From contig OZ018414.1 of assembly GCA_963969595.1 (NCBI GenBank), forward strand, positions 22,117,660 through 22,181,659: 64,000 nucleotides of DNA, given 5' to 3'. The notes beneath the pieces are model-generated. The model saw nothing but the letters and a program-made list of their open reading frames with translations. It was not told where the DNA came from and did not search any database. This stretch comes from Neckera pumila. Its lineage: Eukaryota; Streptophyta; Bryopsida; Hypnales; Neckeraceae. The position numbers and the translations under genes are program-made. Of this stretch, positions 11,269-21,851 are shown piece by piece (the stretch's first letter is position 1; each line of letters starts with the position of its first letter).

Positions 11269-11873
11269 CTACAAAACCCTAAACCTTCTAACAACGAAAA
11301 TGATTCAATCCCAAAACAACTCCCTAAGCCTAGCTGCTTGAGTCTCCCCAGTGAAGTTCAAATCAATGCACGTCGCAAAAGTTGCAATACAACCCTCTAT
11401 GCACCTTTGTAAACAACACTACACCACTCACTCCACCAACTCGCTCCACCAAAGAACTAACGGCTTCCTTGCTCCAGCGGCTCCAACTCCTCCAAGTCTT
11501 CAACACTCCAACCGTCAACTTCTACAAGTGCCTTTCCAAAGTGATTAATTGCAAGGTAGGCGAATCCTATGCCTTAAAGAGGTGTAGGTTGGTGAAGAGG
11601 CAAAGTGTTTGAATACTTGGCCGCTCAATTTCGAAAATGAAAGCTCGCTGTCAGCACTGTTGCCTGTCTGTACTTTCGTTGCGTGAACTTGATTACTGGC
11701 GATAAAATCTGATGGGTTAAGTAAGGCCAGTGCTTGCTAGCGTGGCATGAAATTTTCATGAAGGCAATTTGGCGACTGGACACTTTGAATTCTTATATTT
11801 TTATTATAGTAATGCCGCTTAAAGATTATTTATTTCGTTATTAGGCACTATTTTGCCAGTAAAAAAATGACTA

Positions 11874-11881
11874 CTTCCCAG
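11874..11881. repeat. Right target site duplication CTTCCCAG
   Basis: Exact copy of 9114-9121. P1 sequence resumes immediately with GGAGTCATTTCCGCAATTTG, as in P2. Confidence 0.85.
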
Positions 11882-12628
11882 GGAGTCATTTCCGCAATTT
11901 GGAAAATTGCGAAACTTTTTGGGCAACCTCTAGAAAGTTCCTAAGTGCCATGTGCAAACTTACAACTTCTTTTGCACTAATAAAAAGAGTGTCTAATTTA
12001 ATTCCTTCCAGTTTAATTCCCACCTAGGGGAGGAATCATTCTGGATATAGGGTTAATTTCCTCTCAGAGGGGGATCATTCTTGGTCACCGGAATCTAGCA
12101 ATCAAGCTTCATTGTTACGCTCCTAACAAATTTTTTGATCAAAACCGCCGTTCTTTGCTTGTGGATTGCTTGTAATCCCGGTTTAAGGTTTTACCTACAT
12201 TGTCACATGACTTCTTTTCTATCTTCTAGTCTTTATCCTAAGTATTTTACTTGCCCTTCAAAAGTCTATTTCTAGGTGTTTCTATGGTTTGGCCATCATG
12301 CTTAATACCACCTGAACCCTCAAATGTTCAAATGCTTAAATAGATTTAATATTAGGTTCTTCTATCTTGCCTTGTGTATTCCTTGTGTGTTTTCTCTTGT
12401 GTTTTTAGGTGCTCTTGTGAACTAACCCTTGTGTCGTGAGGGTCCTTTGTATTTTCTACTAATCCTAAAGCCACCCCCTTCCGTGCCTTGGCGTATGCCG
12501 CCATTGGGGACCTTTAGAGTGAAAGTCAAGTGTTTTACCCCATTATGCTAACTCGTATGCTCTTCTAAGTTCAGAGTGCTTTACCTTCTTCTAACTTGTC
12601 TCTTGTTGAGTGGACCCCCCTACAAGAT

Positions 12629-13030
12629 GGCGAAGCTTTGACCTTCCGTACAAACTTCTTTGTTTTGTGCTTTGTTCCTTCTTCTAAAGTCTTCCTTGTT
12701 GTGCGGACCCCTCCCTTGGACGGCAAAGCTTTGAACCCATAATTAAGTCAATTCCTAGAGTACATGATAAAACGGTCCCAGACGGTGGAGCTGTGAATCC
12801 CTGGAGTGCCACGAAGTCCTAGAGTTGGTATTAAAACTAACTTGACGGCGAAGCTTCAAACCTCTCTAGTACTTAGCCCCAAAGTTTAGTTTCCAAGATC
12901 TCCTTGGAAAAGTCTAAAGTTTAGCTTCCAAGATCTAGAGTCCTATTTTGGGAAAGATAGCATGTAATTTGGAAAGTTGGTTTTGTATACGAGAATTTTT
13001 AGGCCTAACCTCCTAGACGGCGAAGCGTTG
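12629..13030 (+). repeat. Array of five GACGGCGAAGCTTYGAACC units
   Basis: Units at about 12631, 12724, 12786, 12850 and 13021 are spaced roughly 60-170 bp apart and share ACGGCGAAGCTT with following AACC. The copy at 12724-12733 (CAAAGCTTTG) is a perfect palindrome. Copy number differs between family members: five here, two in P1 and P2, one in P3. Confidence 0.65.
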
Positions 13031-13077
13031 AATCTAGCCCTAACTCTCTAAAAATTCAGTTTAAGTTTTGTGTAAGT

Positions 13078-13097
13078 GGGTTCCCCTGAGGGAACCC
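13078..13097 (+). other. GGGTTCCC/GGGAACCC leader hairpin, P4
   Basis: GGGTTCCCCTGAGGGAACCC is a perfect 8-bp stem with a 4-base loop. The P2 counterpart is GGGTCCCTCAAGGGACCC, so the stem changes on both sides while pairing is kept. Confidence 0.6.
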
Positions 13098-13125
13098 GAA
13101 GTGTGTATATTTTGAGAAATTTTGG

Positions 13126-13215
13126 AGACCAGCAGCCAGCAGCCAGCCCCGGCCACCAGCAGTAGCCAGCCCCAGCCACCAGCAGCAGCCAAGTATCCAA
13201 TAGCGGCCGGTACCC
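13126..13215 (+). repeat. CCAGCAG-rich tandem repeat
   Basis: Repeated AGCCAGC, CCACCAGCAG and related units form a degenerate array. It occupies the variable-stretch position of the P family. Confidence 0.7.
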
Positions 13216-14019
13216 AGCAGCGGGTCAGCAGCCTAGTTTGGGCCAACAGCCCCTTCGGGCCAGCAGCTCAGTGATCTCTTGTTCCGATTTGCTACTTATC
13301 ACTATCTCCTGGATAAAAAACCAGATCACCAAGGGATGATACCCTACAAGGTCCCACTTTTCTTTTTTCTTTTTTCTAGTTTTGCTCATTTAGGAGTTAG
13401 TTTAGGAAACACTAGAGTAGAGAAGAAAAGAAATCCAATTAGGGTCTAACTAGAAAACTTAGAGTAGAAAGCCTAGTTACAAAGCTAGTTAGGAACCCAA
13501 AGATAGAAGTCCAACATAACCCAGTTAGGAATTTAGAATCTCAAAGTCCACTTGCAACTAAAGAAATAAAATAAAGGGAAGGGAACCAGTGCCTCCATGT
13601 CACACCTGCACACACACGCTCCACTCTCACATCCACACGTGAATACAAAATAATGGAGGGGGATTAGTGGAGGAAGAGATGAAGTAGGGAACAAAAGGAG
13701 AGAGACGATAAATAGTGACCTAGGCTAGGGATTAGGTAGGCTAGGAGGGAAATCTCAAAAGCTCATTGCGACCGTTAAGAGGAGGATAGGAATGACGCAA
13801 AGCAAGAAAGGCGTAAGAGGGTAGGAGAGACATTAAACTTCTTGGCATTTGGACCAGCCTTGTAAAACCACCATAAAAAGGGTTGGTGCAATAGTACCAG
13901 AGTAGAAGGAAGGGAGAGAAAGAAAAGGAAGAAGAAAAGAAAAGGAAGGAAGTTAGGGTGTAACATTTCTTTTGAAAATTAAGCAGTGAGCTTTGGGAGG
14001 AAAAAAACAACAAATCATC

Positions 14020-14079
14020 ATGGACGGGGATACATATGAGCATGTGGACAACGTCATCTCCAACACTGGCAGTGATGAG
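14020..14079 (+). other. Short P4 exon: ATG, 20 codons, GT donor
   Basis: The sequence encodes MDGDTYEHVDNVISNTGSDE and then continues GTAAGCC. The exon is exactly 60 nt. It matches in position the 16-codon exon of P2 and the 26-codon exon of P1. Whether the peptide is made is unknown. Confidence 0.4.
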
Positions 14080-15378
14080 GTAAGCCATTGAACTAATCTT
14101 TGGTATTTTTTCCTAATTAGCTTGTGATTATCTCAGTTAGGCCTTAATCCAAGATAATTAACAAAGATTAGTAAGAATTAGAGGGTTAGATTTAGAAATT
14201 CATAGATTAGAATTAGGGGTTTCCGAAAACATATTATACTAAAAATTTGACTTTGGATCAACCGCATTAAGTTAAGTCAAGCGATTCAAAAGGGAAATTT
14301 TTTGGTAAACTTTGTTTTAGAGAATGATAGAACAACTTACGACTAGAGTTAAAAATAGGAATTAGCATTAATTTAGGAGTCAACAATCTAAAATTAGGTT
14401 TAGAAAGTGGAAATTAGGAAAAAATCAAGTGTTAAGAAAATCCAACTAAAGCTAATTCAGGGCGATTAAATTAGGAATCAGGATTTAGAAATAGAATTAG
14501 AGGATTAATTTGAAAGTCTAATTTAGAGGTGAAAATTAAGCGTGAATTAGGACCTAAACCGTGGGAGTTTAGGTTAGAGGTTAAAACCTAGAGTTAGATT
14601 TAGGAAGCTCAAATTAAAAATTAAAAATTAGAAGTTAAGAAAGGTTAGAGTAACATTTAGAAGATAGAATTTAGGAGTTAAAATTTAGAAGTAATTTAGG
14701 AGTCAAAACTTAAAGTAACATTTAGAGGTTAAAAGATTAGAATAATATTTAGAAGATAAACCTTAGGGGTTTAAAAATTAGATGTAATTTTAGAAGTTAA
14801 AACATAGAGGTAACTTAGGAGTCCAAAATCTAGAGTAATATCTAGGGGTTAAACTTAGAAGGTAGAAATTTAGAATAATATTTTGAAGGTAGAAAGTAGA
14901 GTAAAAATTCAGAAGTAAATTTTTGAAGTTAAAAGTCAAAATCTAGAAGTAAAATTAAAGTAGAAGTAAAAAAATCTAACATTGAGGTAGAATATTAGAA
15001 CAAATCTAAGGTTCAAACATAGAGCTTCATGTAGAAGGTTAAATCATCAACCAATTGGGACAGTCAATGAGTGGGAAATCATAAAGGAAAGCACCATGGA
15101 AGAGACATAGGATAGAAGGAGCGTCCAAATTGGCTGTTTTTTGCTCTTTATTTACCCAGGCTGTCCTCTTGGATTAGCAACTAGTTAGTAGACACTTGCA
15201 CAACTGATCATAGCTACAACTATTGCCATCCACGAAACTAGGAAACATTAGCAAGTTCCATTGCTTGGAAGGCATAGTGGACCGCGCGCAACACCCTCTT
15301 AAATTAAAAAGTGGATAAAAGGCTAGAACTAGGATGTATTCGCTCCATTACCAAGGGTGGGTAATTTAGTGCCCACAA

Positions 15379-15568
15379 ACAAGCCTTGATATTTCTTGAC
15401 AGATTTTAGTGGACATTCAATGCAACAAATCCATGTTTTTATGTCAACATTGATGTTTTATTGGATGATTTAGTTGACCAAAAACATAGTTTTGATGCAT
15501 TAGATGTCCACTAAAATCCGTCAAGAAAAATCAAGGCTCGTCACCTAAAGTGCGGGTTTCTTATAGTG
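15379..15568. mobile_element. Foldback element with a CACTA-like right end
   Basis: Two arms of about 70 bp, ACAAGCCTTGATATTTCTTG and on the other strand ACGAGCCTTGATTTTTCTTG, continue in inverted similarity through TTTTAGTGGACAT. Read inward, the right end is CACTATAAGAAACCCGC, the terminal type of CACTA transposons. The left end is not intact where it meets P4, so target duplications could not be checked. Confidence 0.55.
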
Positions 15569-15574
15569 ATACAC

Positions 15575-15910
15575 CATAGATGGGCTTGCTTCTCGGTAAT
15601 GTACAATAGCATTGAGTCTATCCTGCAGTGCAGAAGCAACCTTCTCGCCCTCTTAGGATATTTTGTCATGTAGGACGAGGTGGCCAACAAAGTTTTAGGC
15701 TTCCTCCAATGTGTGGGCCGAAAACCAGTGCTTGACATGCAAAACATGGGACAAAGGCGTCACCTGGACACGCTTTGGCAAGTTGACAGCAATATTGAGG
15801 CGGAGAAGCGAGAGTGCCAAAAGATAATAATCCTGGTTTACATGTAACGACTTCATTATTTGTGTAGGCCATCGTTGTGTGGTTGCAAATGAGATCCTCA
15901 ACTTGATTGT
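15575..15910 (-). pseudogene. Possible coding remnant, unrecognised
   Basis: A minus-strand frame reads as plausible protein (VNQDYYLLALSLLRLNIAVN, HVLHVKHWFSAHTLEEA) and continues beyond a TAA as NFVGHLVLHDKIS and further. No family was recognised. Stops and lack of a start suggest a remnant. Confidence 0.25.
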
Positions 15911-16005
15911 AGGTCATGCACCTTTATCAGAGTGAACGGAAGGTACTTTATTTTTTTATCCTATACCGGTCGTTTGGTGTTTAGCGCAGGCTTTTTGAGA
16001 CTGCC

Positions 16006-16711
16006 TTGCATTCCGTGAAGATGTCGATATGGGATGGATCTTCTTCAGAGAAACCATCAGCACGCATTCGGGTGGCGGAAGTTCGGAGGTTTTGTAAAGC
16101 TCTATTAAGGGCATGCAGGAACTGCGCATTTCAAAGTTGCGCACAGTCCACTATCTTGCAATCCGTGCATTCGAAACTACACTTCTCAAAGCCAAATGAT
16201 GCAATTGATTACACCACACCACAGTCGCAGCAGAGTCCTATAGGGCACTTTTATGAAGGACGTAGCAAAAAGCGTCCTAGAGAACAAGAACAAGTCGGCC
16301 TTCCTCCACGGAATTGATGGCTACTGTGCACAAGACTTTGTGCCCACTTCTGTAGGTACTAAGGACACCATTCCGTCTAACCTAGCTTCCGTAGAGGAAG
16401 TTTTCGAATTCCACATGCGTGCCAAATCAAAGGCATGTGCTATTGGCGATAAACCAGCGTTTTTTTGCCAACGAAACATAGTTTTTACAGACAAAGCCAC
16501 AGGAAAGCACAACAGCAGGACTAGGATGCAGTTCAACTCCGCTAAAGGCACTAGTGCAGGTGAATTCCAAACAATTCTGGGACATGAGGTCCCTAGCAAT
16601 GGTGGAGACGATCCGTATGGTGACTTGCCGTTCTTCGCGGTTACACCATTGGCAATCCAAGAAGACCCTTACGACTTGAGCACGGAAAAGTCGCTCAATG
16701 AAGAACTGTGA
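16006..16711 (+). pseudogene. Hypothetical coding remnant, acidic C-terminus
   Basis: Two overlapping frames (16006-16317 and 16253-16711) probably belong to one broken gene. The second gives 152 residues from ATG 16253 with a protein-like end (EVPSNGGDDPYGDLPFF, then DLSTEKSLNEEL and a stop). I do not recognise it and could not relate it convincingly to the 1.5-4 kb remnant, which has a similar style of composition. Confidence 0.3.
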
Positions 16712-18034
16712 GATTCCTGTAGGGCTTCTTAGTGTTTGGTTATAGCTGGATTCATTGGAATTAGTGGGATGCCTCCAAAATTACATCCTGTCCCGCGGAT
16801 CTTGTTCTGCCGTGTATCCTTTTATATTTCAATGAATCATGTTTTAGCAAAGCATGTTATTCTGTTATTCTCTCCGGAAGTTGTTTATATTTTGCTTTCA
16901 TTGCTTTGTCTTTCAAGTTGCAAGACGAACTGAACCGTATTGTGGACATGGCAGGTGGGTGTAACGGACATGCAAGATGCAAGGCAAGGCAAGATAAAAC
17001 AAGACATGTTCTAGAAATCAAGACTTGATATTGAATGATTAAGTAGTACAAGGCAAGAGCTGGAGTCTATCGCAGCACAGGGCAAGCAATTTCTTCATTA
17101 TACTCCCAAAAATCGCTCTAGAGCATAACAAAGTGGCTCTAAAGATCAAACCCGCGAGATCCTATGAAGTATCTAGCCTTATTAAGTATCTAAGTTCAGT
17201 CAGTATCCGTATTCTACTTTCCAGTCTTGGATCTAAAACTGGAAACACAATGACACAGAAAACTACGGTTAGACCTCTCTCTCTCTTTTCGATCTGTTCA
17301 GCTATCCAATCCGTTCTGGTCTAGTCGCATACACTCTCACTCTTATCCGGTTTAGTTTTGCCTTTCTTTCACCATTAGAGGATTCCCCGCTTGCTTTTGA
17401 GAGTGGCAAGCCCGCCACTCCTTCCGTGACTTATAGTGGCTGAAGATCCACTATCCTATTTTTCTATCTCCTACACTAATCCGGATTCGGTTTGGTCCTT
17501 CATAGCAATTTAGATAACTCTCCGGCTCGCAGGTCACACAAAGACCCCCCGTAGGGCCCTCTCATACTACAACAACCTTGATGCTAAGTTCTCTCTGTGC
17601 AAAGTTAGGTGGTTACAAGTGTATCCATCCATTCTAACATCAACTAAAGTTCTTCCGTTTACCAACTAGGACAGCGAGATCTCTCAGGAGATCAGACACT
17701 CAATTGGATTTCTCACCCAGGAGTTTTAGCGCAACCAAGAAATTCTTCCCTATCTGCCTAGCCTAACAACGACTTTCTCGCCCAGAATTCTAAATCTTAG
17801 AAGTGCTGAAGAACTGAAATCCACTCCCAATTCTTTTAATACCCACTTACTTGCACATAAGATCAAAACAAGAACACCAAGGGGAGAAATCACTCCCAAA
17901 AACAACTTGCACCTTCCTAACTCCTCACCATACAACCCTGCCACACTTGAAAGAGACACACAACGAGAAGCAAATAGAAAATACAAGAAAGATTCAGGCG
18001 AAAAGACTATCCTGCCTCCCTTGCAGGGACTGTC

Positions 18035-18043
18035 TTTTATATA
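18035..18043 (-). promoter_or_regulatory. TATA box in the presumed 3' LTR of copy 1
   Basis: The minus strand reads TATATAAAAGACAGTCCC, followed by a short stem CCCTGCAAGGG. The equivalent in copy 3 is CTATAAAAAGGCTGAACC at 27557-27564. Confidence 0.5.
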
Positions 18044-18175
18044 CAATTAAATTTACAAAGGCAAAAGGCCCTCAAAAAGCCGCGCAGAACTTTCGGTCTG
18101 ATCCGAACCTGTCAGGCCAGATCAACATCCGGTCCAGTCCATCCTGTCCTATCCTATGCTTAACAAAAATAATTC

Positions 18176-18661
18176 CTACCTATTTTGCAACCCCCTGACC
18201 AGCATAGGACTTTTGGGCTCCGTTTTTAATTCGTCAAAGACTTCCTGCAAGTTCCTGTTCCGCTCCCCGACTGCAGGATTCGGGAGATCGGACCCTGGCG
18301 ATGAATCCAGATGGATTGTTTTGGCAGGTGCAGGTCCCCGTCCACTCTTCTTCGACTGGGGAGTCTGATCCTTACCCTCCTTCTTATCAGCCCCACTCGG
18401 AAATAACTCTGGCAGCAAGAGATCCGAAAGATGGATCTCTTTGGAGTACATTGATCCGGTCAGCTTGTCGTAGCACAAGGAAGCACAAATCCTACCTTTA
18501 GGCGTTTTAAATGTCAAAACATCCAAAATGACCCGTGTATCGTTCCCAAAAGATTTTACTCGTAGTTTCCTTAAGATTATCGAAATAGGATCTTGAAAAC
18601 CAAACCCAAGACAACCAAAATCTGGAACTGAAATCTGGATACTGCCTCTTTCACCCCAGTA
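18176..18661 (-). pseudogene. Second coding segment of retroelement copy 1
   Basis: The minus-strand frame is open for 161 codons after a TAG at about 18666, with no ATG at its start. It reads as a structured domain (GFQDPISIILRKLRVKSF, then GRICASLCYDKLTGSMYSKE) followed by a Lys/Pro-rich tail. I do not recognise it. It lies about 1.2 kb downstream of the gag-like ORF on the same strand, so it may be another part of the element's polyprotein. It is not a reverse transcriptase or integrase by eye. Confidence 0.4.
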
Positions 18662-19840
18662 CGTCTAAAATATTCTCCCAATCAACTCATACGAATTCAT
18701 ACCACTTCACCAAACAGGGAGGAGTATCATTATCCTTTACCTCTCCTTATCTAGATCAACAACTTATTTTCCAGTAATGCGGATACAATACTGGAAGGAG
18801 TGTCATAATCCTGTTCCTCTCCCAAATCCAAATCCGTACCATGTAATTTTAGTAACAGAAAGTAGAAGTTTAGCTTTGTATACGGAGGGGTCCGCTCTTA
18901 TATTAAGGAAGGACGTGTAAATCCTACCCTCCAGATGATTAAAGTGACTGAAGATTTCACTTAAAAACAAAATAACAAAAAGACAAAAAAGAACAGGACG
19001 CAAGTTCTTCCTCACAACTAACCCAGAAACTAATCCGCACTAGCAGGTCACTCAAAAAACCCCTACAATCCTTACGTTACTACAATGACAGACTTATCCA
19101 GACAATCCCTCAAAGTTAGATCTGGTACCTTGATAATTAGGGGATCCCAATTATCTTCCTGTTCCTCTCTTTCGGATTCAGCAGGACCACTTAGACATTA
19201 GCCAGCATTTATCTTCCACTCTTGGAAGGTTCATCCGACCTAAGAAGGGCTATCCTGCTCAGAAGACACTCAAAAAACTTCAAAAGCTAGAATTTCCTCC
19301 TAATACACAAAGATTTATCAACCAACTCCTAATACTCCCAGAACCGGATCCAGACAGAATCTGGGGGTAACTTCTCCACTCGAATTCCTTCAATCAAACT
19401 ATCTGAACTAGCAATGGCCAAAAACACTTCCCCTCCCCTCAACATACGATCAAGACTTCACAGACCAGTACTCGTGGAGTTGAAAATCCAAGCTTTTTTT
19501 GCAGAAATTGAAAATAGGAAAAACAAGAGTATAAACTGCCCGGAGTTGGAACTAACTACCAATCCCTAAGTACTAATCCTCAAGGAACCCTAAAAGTTCC
19601 CAGAGACAAAAACAGGTGTCATTCCTTATCCCCCCTGAGTTGACTTTTCTACCAACCCAACCGATCCGCAAAATGTGGATCTCAGATCCTAAAATCCCAG
19701 AAAGACAAAGTCCAGGTGCATACAGCTGAAAAGTACCTCCCAAGTAACTTCTAACACCTAATCAAAACTTACTAAACTATATTTTACTTTACTGTAAATT
19801 CCTCCTACTGTTCTTAGGCTTATCCTAAGAATTTCCAACT

Positions 19841-21392
19841 CTACTTTCTACCTTTCTTCAAAGAAGGTTCCTTGGATTTGGAGGCACCCTTCCTTGGCGG
19901 CTGCTTCTTGCTGGCAAGGAATTTGGCTGTCACCTTACCTTTAGCCGTGTTTTTCCCTTTGCTGTCCGGCAGAGAAACAATTGCCACGTCAGATTCCTCT
20001 TCTTCTTCTTCTTCCAATTCAGGTTCGGTTTCGGATTCGCTATCCTCCTTTACGGAATGACTGGGTGACTTGTCCTCCTGTGAATGGTAATTTTGGAAGA
20101 CTCCTCCCTTGCCCGTTTGCGTGTGGACTTCATCTTTACCCTGCTTATCTTGACTGGAGAGGGTTTGGTGCCTTTGCTCTGCGAAGTCCGGAACTTATCC
20201 TTTTTCGTCTGGATTTTGCTTTTGGATCCGGATCTGTGTACCGAACCCTCACCTCCTTCTGCCTTTTGTTTGGCAGGCATTTTCTCTTCCTCACTCTTCC
20301 TTGACTTCATAGGTGTGTCTGGAAGTTGACCCGCTTGTTGTAAAGCTCTCCGGATACTATCCAGAATCCTCGACAAACTATCTGCATACTCTGCACAGCC
20401 TTGCACGCAATCTCTTCTCTAGTCTTCTGGACTTTTTTTTCAAAGCACTTGGCTTTTATAAAGACATCCTCGGAGTTCTAGATGAACTTTCTGACCTTCT
20501 TGAGGGTCTCTTCCAACTCAGCGGAAAGTTTCCGCTCAACCCTACTTCTGGACTCACTTTTTTCTAACTTCTTCCGGAGGGATGCGTTTTCATCGATCAG
20601 ACTTTTAAATTCTTCTCTCTGCTGGTCAATGTCTTTTCGGCCAATTAATTCCTCCACTAAGTCTAAAAGCTCGGATACTTTAATCCTTGCAAGTAGCCTA
20701 CAAACTGTACTCACTGCTCCCCTTTCAGTATCCCAGTCATTCCTTGTCTTTTCTAGATCCTCAATAATCCTCCCTAGAGGATTTTTCCTCTCACCTTCCA
20801 GTTCCACAGAACCCTTCCGATCGCTCTGGGATCCTTTCCTCTTCTCAGCGGATTTCATCCTCTCTGAAGACTCTTTCTTTCTGGATGACCTTCTACCGGA
20901 TTCCTCATCTGGTCCTTTCATCTTTTCCTCATTGTCTCTCTTCTCAGTGGGAGCGATATCGAGCTTAATCATTACGGAAGCTGCCTTCATGATGACTTTT
21001 TTTTTTTTCTGCAGCACCATTAGGTGCTCGTACAAATGGAATAGAAATGGCCCTAAAGAAGTCGGCTTCGTACTGCCTAAAGCGTCGACCATTTTCTGGA
21101 CCAGCTCTTTCACCACTCTTGCCCATAATACTTTCCTATCACCACTCAACGCTCCGAAAATTGTATGGATTCAAGTGACTGTGATTTGGTTTGAACGTTC
21201 TGGATACAGGATTGGAACCAAAAACTCCAAGACCCTCCTTTCTCTCGGCAACTTGCAATCCGCTGCTGCGTAGCCATGCTTAGGGTGAGGTTGGTTTATG
21301 AATTTACTTTCCGCATATTCGGATGTCCGCAAAGCCATCCTCTCTCCAGCACGCGGAAAGTTGTAGACCTCTATGGGAACACGTAATATCAA
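19841..21392 (-). pseudogene. gag-like ORF, copy 1
   Basis: Four minus-strand segments in changing frames are collinear with copies 2 and 3: EVYNFPRAGERMA, FLVPILYPERSNQITVT, then after a frameshift TIFGALSGDRKVLWARVV and LGPFLFHLYEHL, a Lys/Glu-rich coiled-coil-like middle (about 20480-20950), and a tail that is acidic (ELEEEEEEE) and then basic (SKSKEPSLKKGRK, stop at 19841). At least two frameshifts disable it. It is probably a structural (gag-type) protein of a plant retroelement, or the 'putative plant transposon protein' type. There is no CCHC knuckle. Confidence 0.55.
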
Positions 21393-21851
21393 TACTTAGA
21401 AATCCGGATTAGTTTAGGATCAATTCTGTAAACATTTTCAAAATTTTGTAGTAGTAAAGCCGGAAACCAGAACATCTAGTAGAAACTAGATAGTCAGAAA
21501 GTTCCGGCTCACTAATATTTGTAAAATAGGTAAGAGACGGACTTTGGCTGGAATCCGTAAACCAAAATGGGATCTGGATTCTGGCAACCTACAAATTAAG
21601 GGTCCGACCTACGAAATCTAGGGATCCGTTTGCAATGGCGGCGCATTAAGTGACCGAACCAACGGATGTCGGTCGCCGGCCAAGTACTTAAGCACATGGG
21701 TCTTTTGTTTTCTCCTTCTTTCTTCTGCTCGAGGAAGTGTGTGCTTGCAGATTTTTGGAGCGCCTTTTTAGAAGAGAGAAAGAGTGGTGAGTTAGATCGG
21801 ATAGGGAGAGAAGGAAAGGAGGGTGCCAACTGCACCCAATTGTAGTTTTGA
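21393..21851. other. Spacer between head-to-head retroelement copies 1 and 2
   Basis: No gene is seen. It separates copy 1 (minus) from copy 2 (plus). The right part should hold the leader of copy 2, but no TATA box comparable with copy 3 was found. Confidence 0.4.

Larger units (their letters stand above)
9122..11873. mobile_element. hAT-like non-autonomous element carrying aldolase exons
   Basis: The 2752-bp element starts CAGCCATTTTTCAGGTG and ends, read inward on the other strand, TAGTCATTTTTTTACTGG. It is flanked by an exact 8-bp duplication, the size made by hAT transposases. The insertion site is confirmed by two uninterrupted relatives in this window. No transposase frame is visible. 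It contains minus-strand exons of a class I fructose-bisphosphate aldolase gene, so it looks like a Pack-type element that captured host DNA. About 9.2-10.8 kb holds no other gene I can support. Confidence 0.8.
5340..12300 (-). mobile_element. Gene-like repeat P1, split by a hAT-like insertion
   Basis: This is one of four related copies in the window. On the minus strand it reads: upstream region (about 12300 to 11874, then 9121 to 8560), TATA box (8551-8557), leader with palindromes (7871-7962) and a hairpin (7815-7835), a CTCTGG-rich variable stretch (about 7140-7720), a short exon (6588-6666), an AT-rich intron with hairpins, and an end block with TCCATTGCTTGGAAGG and CCAAGGGTGGG. The order matches P2 (30440-35300) block for block. 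There is no transposase, gag or RT frame. It is most likely a non-autonomous retroelement or a repeated non-coding gene. Outer ends are approximate. Confidence 0.65.
12380..15370 (+). mobile_element. Gene-like repeat P4, head-to-head with P1
   Basis: This is a plus-strand copy of the P family. In order: five AAGCTT-palindrome units (12631-13030), the GGGTTCCC hairpin (13078-13097), a CCAGC-rich repeat (13126-13215), a short ATGGAC exon with GT donor (14020-14079), an AT-rich intron (14080 to about 15250), then TTCCATTGCTTGGAAGGC (15254) and CCAAGGGTGGG (15349), which match the far end of P1. A TATA box equivalent to the other copies was not found, so the 5' end may be lost where it meets P1. 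Confidence 0.6.
17000..21392 (-). mobile_element. Retroelement copy 1 (gag-like, no polymerase seen)
   Basis: A minus-strand element includes a gag-like ORF (21392-19841), a second coding segment (18661-18176), a TATA box near 18035 with a leader after it, and then about 1 kb of trailing sequence. The TATA lying downstream of the coding parts suggests a 3' LTR. The start of the gag-like ORF is missing at 21380-21392. No reverse transcriptase, RNase H or integrase motif was found. Boundaries are approximate. Confidence 0.5.

Noticed and set aside
12629..13030. CRISPR-like array of the palindrome units
   Set aside because: Spacing is irregular, the units are diverged, the genome is eukaryotic and no cas-like genes are present.
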